DNA of 13,337 bases from Microcaldota archaeon (lineage in GTDB: Archaea > Micrarchaeota > Micrarchaeia > Micrarchaeales > CABMGC01). The stretch lies in the NCBI GenBank assembly GCA_027328265.1, contig DAHVVD010000033.1, positions 1 through 13,337 on the forward strand. Direction: 5' to 3'. A program made the translations under genes and the position numbers. This document shows positions 1-5,569 of this stretch, piece by piece. The notes under the pieces were generated by a model. That model had not been told where the DNA came from and ran no database searches. It saw nothing but the letters and a program-made list of their open reading frames with translations. Numbering within the stretch: the stretch's first letter is position 1; each line of letters begins with the position of its first letter.

Positions 1-729
1 AGAACACCCTATTACAGTATAGCCGTCAAGCTCTGTCTTCAGTTTTCCCAAGGACGAGTCCTCTGCTTTGTCGATCTTGTTTGCTGCTATTATTGTAGGT
101 TTGTTGCTCGCAAGGAACGATTCAGAGAACTTGAACGCTGACTCGTGGTTCCAGAAGATGCTCGTGGTAGTAAGGCCGTTGTCCTCCGCCGCGGATATGA
201 GCTCATCTTCGCTGGGCTTGAAGCCTGAGAGCACCTGTGCAAGCGCCTCTATGCTCTTCTTTGACTTGGAGATCTGGTCCATGTGCTTCTCGATTATGCC
301 TGCCAGCCAGTTGGCCATCTCCCTTGCGACCATCTCCACGTCCTCGGCCTGATTGCAGTCCTTTCCAGGCTTGCCATGGAGATCCGTGCAGCAGCTTGCG
401 TCAACCACCTGTATCAATACGTCTGACTCAATGAGGTCGTTGAGGAACTGAGTTCCCATGCCCTTGCCCAGGTGTGCGTCAGGAACCAGGCCTGCAACGT
501 CAGTGATGTTCACAGGCACGTACCTGATTCCATTCCTGCAGAGCGAGTTCCTGGGGGTGCACTTGACCCCCAGTTCCTTTTCTGGGCAGGCTTTTGTCAC
601 ATATGCCACTCCCAGGTTTGGTTTTATGGTGGTGAATGGATAGTCGGCTATCTCGGCTTCTGACATGGTCATCGCGGAGAAGAGGGTGCTCTTCCCCTTG
701 TTCGGCGCGCCTACTATCCCTATTAGCAT
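1..729 (-). CDS. YchF/Obg-like GTPase, archaeal type (N-terminal part, runs off window)
   Basis: Partial GTP-binding protein of the TRAFAC Obg/YchF group; the first 243 codons are present and the reading frame is open to base 1. Reading from the start, the P-loop GAPNKGKST is at residues 7-15, a switch-I-like DYPFTTIKPNLG at 29-40, the G3 motif DVAGL at 77-81 and the G4 motif NKID at 217-220. A cysteine-bearing insert (C48, C57, C64) lies between switch I and G3, as I recall for archaeal members of this family. Family knowledge predicts a ribosome- or RNA-associated NTPase with a TGS domain at the C-terminus, which would be outside the window. The ATG at 729-727 is supported by GGAGGT (733-738) three bases upstream. 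The usual VPGA after G3 reads VPDA here. The gene is divergent from the tRNA gene. Confidence 0.9.
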   Translation of the reverse strand, partial: MLIGIVGAPNKGKSTLFSAMTMSEAEIADYPFTTIKPNLGVAYVTKACPEKELGVKCTPRNSLCRNGIRYVPVNITDVAGLVPDAHLGKGMGTQFLNDLIESDVLIQVVDASCCTDLHGKPGKDCNQAEDVEMVAREMANWLAGIIEKHMDQISKSKKSIEALAQVLSGFKPSEDELISAAEDNGLTTTSIFWNHESAFKFSESFLASNKPTIIAANKIDKAEDSSLGKLKTELDGYTVIGCS

Positions 730-758
730 CCTACCTCCGCTATCCTGACGTCTAGAAC

Positions 759-768
759 AAATATATTA
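759..768. promoter_or_regulatory. Shared bidirectional box A between the GTPase and tRNA-Leu genes
   Basis: AAATATATTA contains the perfect palindrome AATATATT (760-767). It lies about 30 bases upstream of the tRNA start at 793 and about 34 bases upstream of the GTPase start codon at 729. That is the expected archaeal TATA-box distance in both directions. No second TATA-like element is visible in the 63-base gap, so one TBP site may serve both genes. Confidence 0.5.
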
Positions 769-792
769 CTTTGCAGAGAAAGATATGGAGAT

Positions 793-878
793 GCGGAGGT
801 GGCAGAGCTCGGTCAAATGCGACAGGTTCAGGGCCTGTTTCCTTTGTGGATTCGTGTGTTCAAATCACACCCTCCGCA
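793..878 (+). tRNA. tRNA-Leu (anticodon CAG)
   Basis: A class II tRNA cloverleaf can be folded by eye. The acceptor stem is GCGGAGG (793-799) with CCTCCGC (871-877), and A878 is the discriminator. A short D stem pairs GCA (802-804) with TGC (818-820). The anticodon stem is ACAGG/CCTGT (822-826 and 834-838), around loop TTCAGGG with anticodon CAG at 829-831. The long variable arm (839-853) pairs TCC with GGA. The T arm is GTGTG/CACAC around TTCAAAT (859-865). The long variable arm and the CAG anticodon identify a leucine tRNA reading CUG. CCA is not encoded, and no intron is seen. Confidence 0.95.
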
Positions 879-926
879 ATCAACATTTACGGTGCTAATG
901 ACTTTTTTCGAATTGCCAGAAGCAAA

Positions 927-936
927 TATTTAAATA
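927..936 (+). promoter_or_regulatory. Box A (TATA) of the vapBC operon
   Basis: TATTTAAATA is centred about 27 bases upstream of the vapB start codon at 959. Transcription would therefore begin at or next to the A of the ATG, giving a leaderless mRNA. No Shine-Dalgarno sequence precedes the ATG, which agrees with this. The 3' end of the box overlaps the first bases of the operator-like palindrome. Confidence 0.6.
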
Positions 937-958
937 AGTATTACGCGTAATACTTATT
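933..958. promoter_or_regulatory. 26-bp perfect palindrome, probable VapB/VapC operator
   Basis: The half-site AATAAGTATTACG (933-945) is followed with no spacer by its exact reverse complement (946-958). The palindrome ends on the base just before the vapB ATG and overlaps the 3' edge of box A. A dimeric AbrB-fold antitoxin bound here would block both TBP and the transcription start. This geometry is typical of autoregulated toxin-antitoxin operons. Which protein binds is inferred, not shown. Confidence 0.75.
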
Positions 959-1195
959 ATGGAGCTTGAAGAAACCACAGTCACTACCAAGTACCAGACA
1001 ACAATACCTAAGAGGATAAGGAAGGCACTGAAGGTCAAGGCCAGCGAGAAGGTCGTATGGCATCTGGTAAAGGGGCTTGTGTTCGTGGACACCCATAATA
1101 AAGTAAAAAAACCGGTGGAACTGATAACGTCCAAGATAAAGCTTGACCTTGATGCTGTCAGACTTGTCGAACAGGCCAGGGGCGAGATGGCATGA
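959..1195 (+). CDS. vapB: VapB-like antitoxin, AbrB/SpoVT-type DNA-binding protein
   Basis: A 78-residue protein. Its N-terminal half (about residues 5-48) has the swapped-hairpin AbrB/MazE pattern: TTVTTKYQTTIPKRIRKALKV, then a basic/hydrophobic strand and LVFVD. The C-terminal tail (about 50-78) is charged and helical, as expected for the segment that wraps its cognate PIN toxin. Its expected role is to neutralise the toxin encoded just downstream and, as a dimer or complex, to repress its own promoter. The stop codon overlaps the toxin start (ATGA), so the two are translationally coupled. The ATG directly abuts the palindrome and box A, which supports leaderless translation from 959. The family assignment is secure; DNA target and partner are inferred from adjacency. 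Confidence 0.88.
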   Translation: MELEETTVTTKYQTTIPKRIRKALKVKASEKVVWHLVKGLVFVDTHNKVKKPVELITSKIKLDLDAVRLVEQARGEMA

Positions 1196-1617
1196 TGTAT
1201 CTCGATACAAACATATTTGTATACGCCATTGAAAACCACCCAGAATACGGCAAGAAGGCCAAACGGATCCTTGAGGATGCGGAGAAAGGCAAGATAAAGG
1301 GATGCGCCTCGATGCTTGTTCTTGTAGAGCTGCTCAATGTATTAAACAAGATAAATAGGGTCCTCAAAGATTCTGACAAGAAGGAACTTGATCTAAAGGA
1401 GATAATAACGGCAGTAGAATCAATGCCAATAACGTGGTTTGACCTTAATTTTCTGATAATAGAGAAGGCGGCAGAGTACTCTTATATGGTCAATGCCATA
1501 GATTACATTCATATTGCAACTATGGAACTAAATTCGGTGAGGGAAATTGCGTCGGCAGACAGGGATCTTGATAGGGTAGACTTGGTAAAGAGGGTAGATC
1601 CTATGGAGTATACTTAA
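1192..1617 (+). CDS. vapC: VapC-like toxin, PIN-domain ribonuclease
   Basis: A 141-residue single PIN domain, normal for VapC. The acidic metal-binding positions are visible: D5 in MYLDTNIFVY, E46 in LVLVELLN, D104 in NAIDYIHIAT, and D123 in SADRDLD near the C-terminus. All four carboxylates expected for Mg/Mn-dependent cleavage are present, so the nuclease is probably active. Family members cut tRNA or rRNA to stop translation when free of antitoxin. The start overlaps the vapB stop by four bases. A tandem ATGATG offers 1192 or 1195 as start; 1192 gives the overlap typical of coupled genes. The RNA target cannot be read from sequence. Confidence 0.9.
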   Translation: MMYLDTNIFVYAIENHPEYGKKAKRILEDAEKGKIKGCASMLVLVELLNVLNKINRVLKDSDKKELDLKEIITAVESMPITWFDLNFLIIEKAAEYSYMVNAIDYIHIATMELNSVREIASADRDLDRVDLVKRVDPMEYT

Positions 1618-1746
1618 TCACCATTAAAATTTATGGAATACTTCTTAAAAATTGAAAGACAAACTTTTTCAGAAGATGCGTTAAGCGTCGAGAACACCCT
1701 CAGCAATTTTCAATGATAAGGATAATTTTGTTAGACTTGGGTTAGA

Positions 1747-2319
1747 ATGATGGAAGGTGAAATGGCTGAAACAGAGGCTACAGGATACAGCATATACATA
1801 GTCCCTACAAAAACAGTTTACAAAGGCTTTGATAAGGTAATGAATGAATTAGTGAGGAGGTATTCGGATAATAGCTTAAAATATCAGGCCCCTCGCTTCG
1901 AACCGCATTTGACTTTGATTGGAGATTTGGTGGGTTCTGAGGATGAGGTCATAGTTAAATGCGATAAACTCGCTTCTTCTCTCACTCCGTTTGACATAAG
2001 TCTTAATGCTCTCGGACAATCAGAAAAATATTTCAAATGTGTCTTCATCAAAGCTGAAAAAACAAAGGAGCTGGTGGATGCAAATGCCAAAGCCAGGGAA
2101 ATATTCGGAAGGTCTTCAGATCCTGAATATATGCCACATATCAGTTTGATTTATGGTATCTTCAATGAAAAGATAAGACGGGAGATTATAGATTCTGTAA
2201 AACAGGCAGATAATGAAATTCTTTCCTATATGTTTAAGGCTGGAGCAATAAGTTTATATTCAACAGAAGGGCCAGCCGAAATGTGGCATAAAATTAGAGA
2301 TTTCAAGCTAACTTCTTAA
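1747..2319 (+). CDS. 2H phosphoesterase, cyclic phosphodiesterase (CPDase)-like
   Basis: A 190-residue protein with the two H-x-T/S motifs that define the 2H superfamily: FEPHLTLIG (H54, T56) and MPHISLIYG (H131, S133), spaced as in a pseudo-two-fold 2H domain. The FEPH-L-T form resembles plant/yeast-type CPDases more than LigT/ThpR. Characterised relatives open 2',3'-cyclic phosphates or ADP-ribose 1'',2''-cyclic phosphate; the substrate here is unknown. Possible starts are ATGs at 1747, 1750 and 1762. GGTGA (1756-1760) lies only one base before the third, too close to be a convincing ribosome site, so the start is unsettled. The last 12 bases overlap the convergent cupin gene. Codon use is AT-richer than in genes after 3439, which fits acquisition by transfer. 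Confidence 0.8.
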   Translation: MMEGEMAETEATGYSIYIVPTKTVYKGFDKVMNELVRRYSDNSLKYQAPRFEPHLTLIGDLVGSEDEVIVKCDKLASSLTPFDISLNALGQSEKYFKCVFIKAEKTKELVDANAKAREIFGRSSDPEYMPHISLIYGIFNEKIRREIIDSVKQADNEILSYMFKAGAISLYSTEGPAEMWHKIRDFKLTS

Positions 2320-2985
2320 GACTCCTGCTGCAGTTTTCTCTATGTCATCGTGGTGTACTACCACTTTCTTATCATCAGCTATAGGGAGATGGCTTGACAT
2401 CGCTACAAAGGTAGGGCCTTCGCGCATTATCGCATAATGCGGAGCCTTTCCTGATTTGAGTATGACCACATCTCCAGCACTTGCCGCTATAGTTGATAGT
2501 TTGCCTTCTTTTGTGTGGTAAATAATCTCTAGGTTTCCAAAAGGGATGTAGACTTCTGTAAGGTGTTCATGCGAATGGAAATCCTGCCTTGATACCGGCC
2601 CACCAGCGGAAAACTCGATGTTTTCAGGCCCTATTACGATTTCAGGGCTGCCGTTTGAAAGCAGTCTGCCCTCTCTTTTAGTATCTAGCCCGTAAGGATT
2701 AGCAGGCACCATGAATTTCACAGGCCTTGACCGGACAAGGTGTCGCTGCACATCCTCCATATGGAAGTGGACAGGAGAATCCAGATGCTCTGATGAGGTC
2801 ATTTGAGTGTCAGGCTCAATGACATATAGGGGGCCATTATTGCCACGCACGCAGTATATTGTCGATGGCGGTACTATGACGCCGTTTACTTTTTGCATTT
2901 TTGATTGTTTATTTCCCACACTTGTTAATTCTACATCAAACTTGTCCTTTGAGAGCAAAAGGGCATAGCCATTCGTCTTTTCCAT
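2308..2985 (-). CDS. Cupin-domain protein (function unknown)
   Basis: The frame is open from an ATG at 3174 (288 residues), but I prefer the ATG at 2985-2983 (225 residues). It is preceded by GGAGGA (2989-2994) at the three-base spacing also seen at the GTPase gene. A third candidate is the ATG at 3021. In 225-residue numbering, the cupin 1 motif FHSHEHLTEVYIPFG gives metal ligands H137, H139 and E144, and the second motif GDVVILKSGKAPHYAI gives H183, so this barrel looks metal-competent. The upstream half (VNGVIVPPSTIYCVRGNNGPLYVIEPD) resembles a second, degenerate cupin without the His ligands, suggesting a bicupin. Enzymatic or sugar-binding roles are both possible; I do not assign one. 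The gene is convergent with the 2H gene and AT-rich like its neighbours. Confidence 0.7.
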   Translation of the reverse strand: MEKTNGYALLLSKDKFDVELTSVGNKQSKMQKVNGVIVPPSTIYCVRGNNGPLYVIEPDTQMTSSEHLDSPVHFHMEDVQRHLVRSRPVKFMVPANPYGLDTKREGRLLSNGSPEIVIGPENIEFSAGGPVSRQDFHSHEHLTEVYIPFGNLEIIYHTKEGKLSTIAASAGDVVILKSGKAPHYAIMREGPTFVAMSSHLPIADDKKVVVHHDDIEKTAAGVLRS

Positions 2986-3231
2986 AATTCCTCCGCCATT
3001 CCTGACTATGAAAATATTCATTCTGCAATCTGAATACACTGAGGATTTTTGATCAGAATTTGATCTTCTGAGTAGGATAGGTTCAGATCCCCCATTCGCT
3101 CCCAGGTCTTTGCCCCTGGCCAGCTTGGCTATGGCAGCCTTTCTTGCAGACGCGTGGGCATGCGAGGTGACCATGGTAAAACCATTACACTATCAGCCAT
3201 TAATCCATCCTTTTTAATACAGATGCATATG

Positions 3232-3250
3232 TTATCATACTTTATCATAC
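3232..3250. repeat. Tandem TTATCATAC repeat beside a TATA box
   Basis: TTATCATAC occurs at 3232-3240 and again at 3242-3250, a 10-base period that places both copies on one face of the helix. They lie directly against the TATA-like TTATATAAAT at 3251-3260. The inverted form GTATGAT recurs at 3424-3430 in front of the nucleotidyltransferase start, and ATGATAAC (3393-3400) is the reverse complement of GTTATCAT (3231-3238). These look like binding sites for one regulator, but none is identified. Confidence 0.4.
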
Positions 3251-3400
3251 TTATATAAATACCCTCCGTTTTTGTATGGAAAATGTTCACAGATGGGGCT
3301 TTTGTCGAGCTATTTGCGAGATTATCACTTCTGTAAGGTCCATGAGGGGCTAAGATCTTTAGAGCTGAAAACTGGCATCTGGACAGGACAAAATGATAAC

Positions 3401-3408
3401 TTTATATA
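3401..3408 (+). promoter_or_regulatory. Box A of the nucleotidyltransferase-isomerase unit
   Basis: TTTATATA lies 31-38 bases upstream of the ATG at 3439. Transcription would start a few bases before the codon, giving a very short leader, and no Shine-Dalgarno sequence is present. Between box A and the start is a direct repeat of ATTGTATG (3421-3428 and 3434-3441), the second copy running into the start codon. It could be an operator. Confidence 0.5.
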
Positions 3409-3438
3409 CCATGATATGATATTGTATGATGCAATTGT

Positions 3439-4185
3439 ATGGAAGCGCTGATACTATGCGGCGGGTTCGCCACAAGGCTGGAGCCGATGACCCTATTCAT
3501 ACCCAAGCCGCTACTCCCGATAGGGGGCAAGCCCATAATAGACTACATACTAGATGACCTCTCCAAGACTGACGCCAAAAGAGTGATTATCTCTGTGAAC
3601 AGCAAGTTCAGAGACCAGTTCGAGTACTGGGTCAAAGCCAAAAGTAGGTCGTATGGCAAGGAGATAGTGATGGTCGTGGAGCCTACAGTACACAACGGCC
3701 ACAAGTTCGGCGCCATAAAGGGCATACACTACGCCATAGAGAAAGCAGGGATAGACGACGACCTGATAATAATAGCAGGGGACAATTTCTACACCACAAG
3801 CGTCTCTAGGGCCATAAGCCAGTTCGAGCACTCAGACAAGAGTCCTACTATCTGCGTTCATGACGTGGGCTCGAAAGAGGAGGCCAGGAAGTTCGGAGTC
3901 GTCGAACTTGAGGGCAAAAGAATAAAGAGATTCGAAGAGAAGCCGCAGGAGCCTAAGTCCAGCATAATAAGCACTGCCATATACGTCTACCCCAAGAAGA
4001 TGCTCCAGAAATTCGGCGAATACTTAGAAGAGAAAAACAACTCTGACGCACCAGGATACTTCCTTCAGTGGCTGATTAAGGATACTGAGGTGCACGGAGT
4101 CGTTAATGATGGGGAATGGTATGACATAGGCACGCTTGAAACCTACAGGAAGGTCTACGAGAGGTTTGCGTTTTTATCAGCATAG
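3439..4185 (+). CDS. Sugar-phosphate nucleotidyltransferase (NDP-sugar pyrophosphorylase)
   Basis: A 248-residue GT-A fold nucleotidyltransferase of the RmlA/GlmU/GDP-mannose pyrophosphorylase superfamily. The nucleotide-binding signature CGGFATRL is at 7-14 (usual form GGxGTRL, with the G-T pair read as A-T here). PKPLLPIGGKP is at 22-32, the metal-binding GDN at 114-116, FEEKP at 165-169, and the C-terminal WYDIGT at 227-232. It joins a hexose 1-phosphate and an NTP to give NDP-hexose and pyrophosphate in the cytoplasm. There is no C-terminal beta-helix, so it is the short one-domain type. It is followed at once by an isomerase that interconverts hexose 6-phosphates, so the pair probably feeds glycan or glycolipid synthesis. 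The sugar (Glc or Man) and base cannot be fixed from sequence. The required phosphohexomutase is not in the window. Confidence 0.88.
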   Translation: MEALILCGGFATRLEPMTLFIPKPLLPIGGKPIIDYILDDLSKTDAKRVIISVNSKFRDQFEYWVKAKSRSYGKEIVMVVEPTVHNGHKFGAIKGIHYAIEKAGIDDDLIIIAGDNFYTTSVSRAISQFEHSDKSPTICVHDVGSKEEARKFGVVELEGKRIKRFEEKPQEPKSSIISTAIYVYPKKMLQKFGEYLEEKNNSDAPGYFLQWLIKDTEVHGVVNDGEWYDIGTLETYRKVYERFAFLSA

Positions 4186-4195
4186 TGGCGGTCAT

Positions 4196-5146
4196 GTGGA
4201 GTCGCAAGCTGAAATAAATGACAAAAAGTTCCTGGGCGAACTCTTGACGCTAAAGGAGCAGGTAAAGTTCAGGGAGAGATTTGCACTGCCACAGGACCTG
4301 AGGGACGTGGTCATAGCAGGAATGGGGGGCTCGGGAATTGTAGGCAGCATATTCAAGGAACTCTACTCAAAGCTGCCTGTCGTTTTGGCCAATAGCTACG
4401 AGCTGCCTGATTTCGTTGGAAAGGGCACGCTGGTTGTCGCTATAAGCTATTCGGGAAATACGGAAGAGACGCTCGCGGCGTGCGGCGAGGCCAAGAAGAG
4501 AGGCGCTTCTATAGTCGGGATAACGTCAGGAGGCGCTCTCGCGCAGGAGGCTGAGAAGGTGGTTAAGATACCTTCAGGCCTTCAGCCAAGATCAGCGCTC
4601 GGTTACATGCTCATGCCGCTCCTCAACTCGTTCGAGGTCTGCAAAGACGGCTCGGTCGAAGAGACTTATGGCATACTGGAAAGGATGGACAATGACAATT
4701 CCTTCGGGGAGAAGATGGCCGAGGAGATCTTCAAAGAGAAGTACATACCTTTGATCTATGGCACATCCCCTTACTCTTCTATAGCATACAGGTGGAGCAC
4801 CCAGTTCAACGAGAACGCCAAGCTCATGGCACTCTGGTCAAACTTCCCCGAGCTGAACCACAACAACACGATGGCGCTCAAGGCGAGCTACAGGCTTGAC
4901 GAGCTCTACCCGATCTGCCTTCTCTCGAACAAGAGCGAGAGGATAATGAGGAGGATAAACGCTACCCAGGAAGTGACCGGCATGAGGTTCAGGCAGATAA
5001 TAGAGCCTCAGGGCACCTCCAACCTGGCGCAGGTGATGTCGCTCATGCACATAGGCGACTATCTTACCTACCATCTTGCGAAACTCAGGGGAATCGACCC
5101 CCTTGACGTATCCGCGATAGAGTCCCTGAAGGCGAAACTGAAGTAG
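4196..5146 (+). CDS. Bifunctional phosphoglucose/phosphomannose isomerase
   Basis: SIS-domain isomerase interconverting fructose 6-phosphate with glucose 6-phosphate and mannose 6-phosphate. Numbered from the GTG at 4196 (316 residues), GMGGSG is at 42-47 and the phosphate-binding SYSGNTEET at 84-92. PRSALGY follows around 131-137 (family active-site Arg). E206 (QFNENAK) and H222 (ELNHNN) are 16 residues apart, the spacing I recall for the catalytic Glu and His of the Pyrobaculum enzyme. K296 (LAKLRGIDPLDV) matches the conserved lysine. The frame is open from an ATG at 4136, but that would overlap the nucleotidyltransferase by 50 bases. The GTG has GGCGGT (4187-4192) three bases upstream, and residues from it fit the family N-terminus better. 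It lies 10 bases after the preceding stop, so the two are almost certainly co-transcribed. Confidence 0.9.
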   Translation: MESQAEINDKKFLGELLTLKEQVKFRERFALPQDLRDVVIAGMGGSGIVGSIFKELYSKLPVVLANSYELPDFVGKGTLVVAISYSGNTEETLAACGEAKKRGASIVGITSGGALAQEAEKVVKIPSGLQPRSALGYMLMPLLNSFEVCKDGSVEETYGILERMDNDNSFGEKMAEEIFKEKYIPLIYGTSPYSSIAYRWSTQFNENAKLMALWSNFPELNHNNTMALKASYRLDELYPICLLSNKSERIMRRINATQEVTGMRFRQIIEPQGTSNLAQVMSLMHIGDYLTYHLAKLRGIDPLDVSAIESLKAKLK

Positions 5147-5164
5147 CCGTGCCCTGCAGAAAGG

Positions 5165-5173
5165 CATTTATAC
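5165..5173 (+). promoter_or_regulatory. Possible box A of the 100-residue orphan gene
   Basis: CATTTATAC lies in the 70-base gap after the isomerase stop, about 45 bases upstream of the ATG at 5217. This would give a leader of roughly 20 bases. No good Shine-Dalgarno sequence precedes the ATG. Read-through from the isomerase is also possible. Confidence 0.35.
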
Positions 5174-5216
5174 GACTTTTGTGCAATGAGTATGCTAATT
5201 ATTTTTCACTGATAGC

Positions 5217-5519
5217 ATGAGCAGGAACAACGGCAGGATAGGAATGGGAAGCAAGCTGCCATATGAAGCGCATTCAATAGAGGAGTTGGCACGCGTACTC
5301 AGGCAGGTGAAAAGACCATTGAGGGAACCTTTCATAGATAGATTAGAAAGTCGCAAGCCAAGAGACGAGAGGCCATTCACCCTGAGATTAATTTATGATA
5401 ATAGAATCGAGAGCCTCACCCTGAAAGAGGTACGCCATGGAACTAATACTCATGATGCGCCAACTTTTGTTGTCGAACATGAAGTTCAGGTTGCTAATCA
5501 GGTTGCAGAAAAGACGTGA
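5217..5519 (+). CDS. Hypothetical protein, 100 residues, C-terminus possibly altered by an IS end
   Basis: I do not recognise this protein. It is soluble, strongly charged and rich in arginine (motifs such as RQVKRPLREPFIDRLESRKPRDERPF in the middle), with no membrane segment, cysteine pair or signal peptide. The first two thirds use AGG/AGA and ATA codons like the neighbours, which supports a real gene. The last 25-30 codons shift toward T-ending codons (ACT, CAT, GTT, GCT). The stop codon TGA (5517-5519) is the first part of a sequence resembling an IS200/IS605 right end. The present C-terminus may therefore be an insertion scar rather than the ancestral end. It follows the isomerase on the same strand but has its own possible promoter. 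It is not a TnpB remnant: no zinc-ribbon or RuvC motif is visible. Confidence 0.55.
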   Translation: MSRNNGRIGMGSKLPYEAHSIEELARVLRQVKRPLREPFIDRLESRKPRDERPFTLRLIYDNRIESLTLKEVRHGTNTHDAPTFVVEHEVQVANQVAEKT

Positions 5520-5560
5520 CATCCTCCCACCCGTAAACGACGTGGGTTTTACGCCACGAT
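5517..5560 (+). mobile_element. IS200/IS605-like right-end remnant with imperfect hairpin (no transposase present)
   Basis: The stretch opens with TGACATCCTCCC and has an imperfect hairpin: CCCAC (5526-5530) pairs with GTGGG (5542-5546), with an inner CG/CG around the tetraloop TAAA. It then continues TTTTACGCCACG. This order (TGACATCCTCCC, hairpin with a TAAA loop, GGGTTTT, GC-rich tail) matches the general form I know for right ends of IS200/IS605 elements, which sit just after tnpB. Neither tnpA nor tnpB is nearby, and no left end was found upstream. A second pairing, CGTGG (5541-5545) with CCACG (5553-5557), is mutually exclusive. It lies between two convergent genes, so the hairpin plus T-run could instead or also act as a terminator. 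Confidence 0.5.
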
Positions 5561-5569
5561 AGATAAGTT

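Larger units (their letters stand above)
3175..3438. other. Divergent intergenic region between the cupin and nucleotidyltransferase genes
   Basis: This 264-base region holds a TATA-like element (TTATATAAAT, 3251-3260) usable in either direction. A 10-bp tandem repeat containing ATCATAC (3234-3240 and 3244-3250) sits against it, and box A of the nucleotidyltransferase gene is at the far end. A 53-codon frame on the plus strand (ATG 3293, stop 3449-3451) is open but has no ribosome site, and the next gene's promoter and start lie inside it. I do not call it a gene. No RNA fold was recognised. Confidence 0.5.

Noticed and set aside
1..10. AGAACACCCT recurs at 1690-1699
   Set aside because: A 10-base match within 13 kb is expected many times by chance, and the flanks do not extend it.
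1665..1669. T-run after vapC as a transcription terminator
   Set aside because: Five Ts in an AT-rich gap is within chance expectation and has no supporting structure.
1756..1764. GGTGA before the third ATG of the 2H gene as a start-deciding ribosome site
   Set aside because: Only one base separates it from the ATG, too close for normal archaeal spacing, so it does not settle the start.
1192..2319. A dedicated VapC plus 2H phosphoesterase toxin-repair pathway
   Set aside because: PIN nucleases normally leave 5'-phosphate and 3'-hydroxyl ends, not 2',3'-cyclic phosphates, so the chemistry does not link the two genes directly.
3053..3115. tRNA-like look of the region upstream of the cupin gene (GGTTCAGATCC and CCAGG/CCTGG pairing)
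   Set aside because: The would-be T stem does not pair (A opposite C), and no acceptor, D or anticodon arms can be drawn in either strand.
3293..3451. A 52-residue plus-strand frame starting with MGLLSSYLRDYHF
   Set aside because: It has no Shine-Dalgarno sequence, and the box A and start of the nucleotidyltransferase gene lie inside it. A leaderless 17-codon frame at 3283 overlaps it with equal plausibility. Neither can be supported.
4136..4195. Longer N-terminus for the phosphoglucose/phosphomannose isomerase from an ATG at 4136
   Set aside because: It would overlap the nucleotidyltransferase by 50 bases and adds a basic stretch that is only the shifted reading of that gene. The GTG at 4196 has a ribosome-site-like GGCGGT and fits family length.
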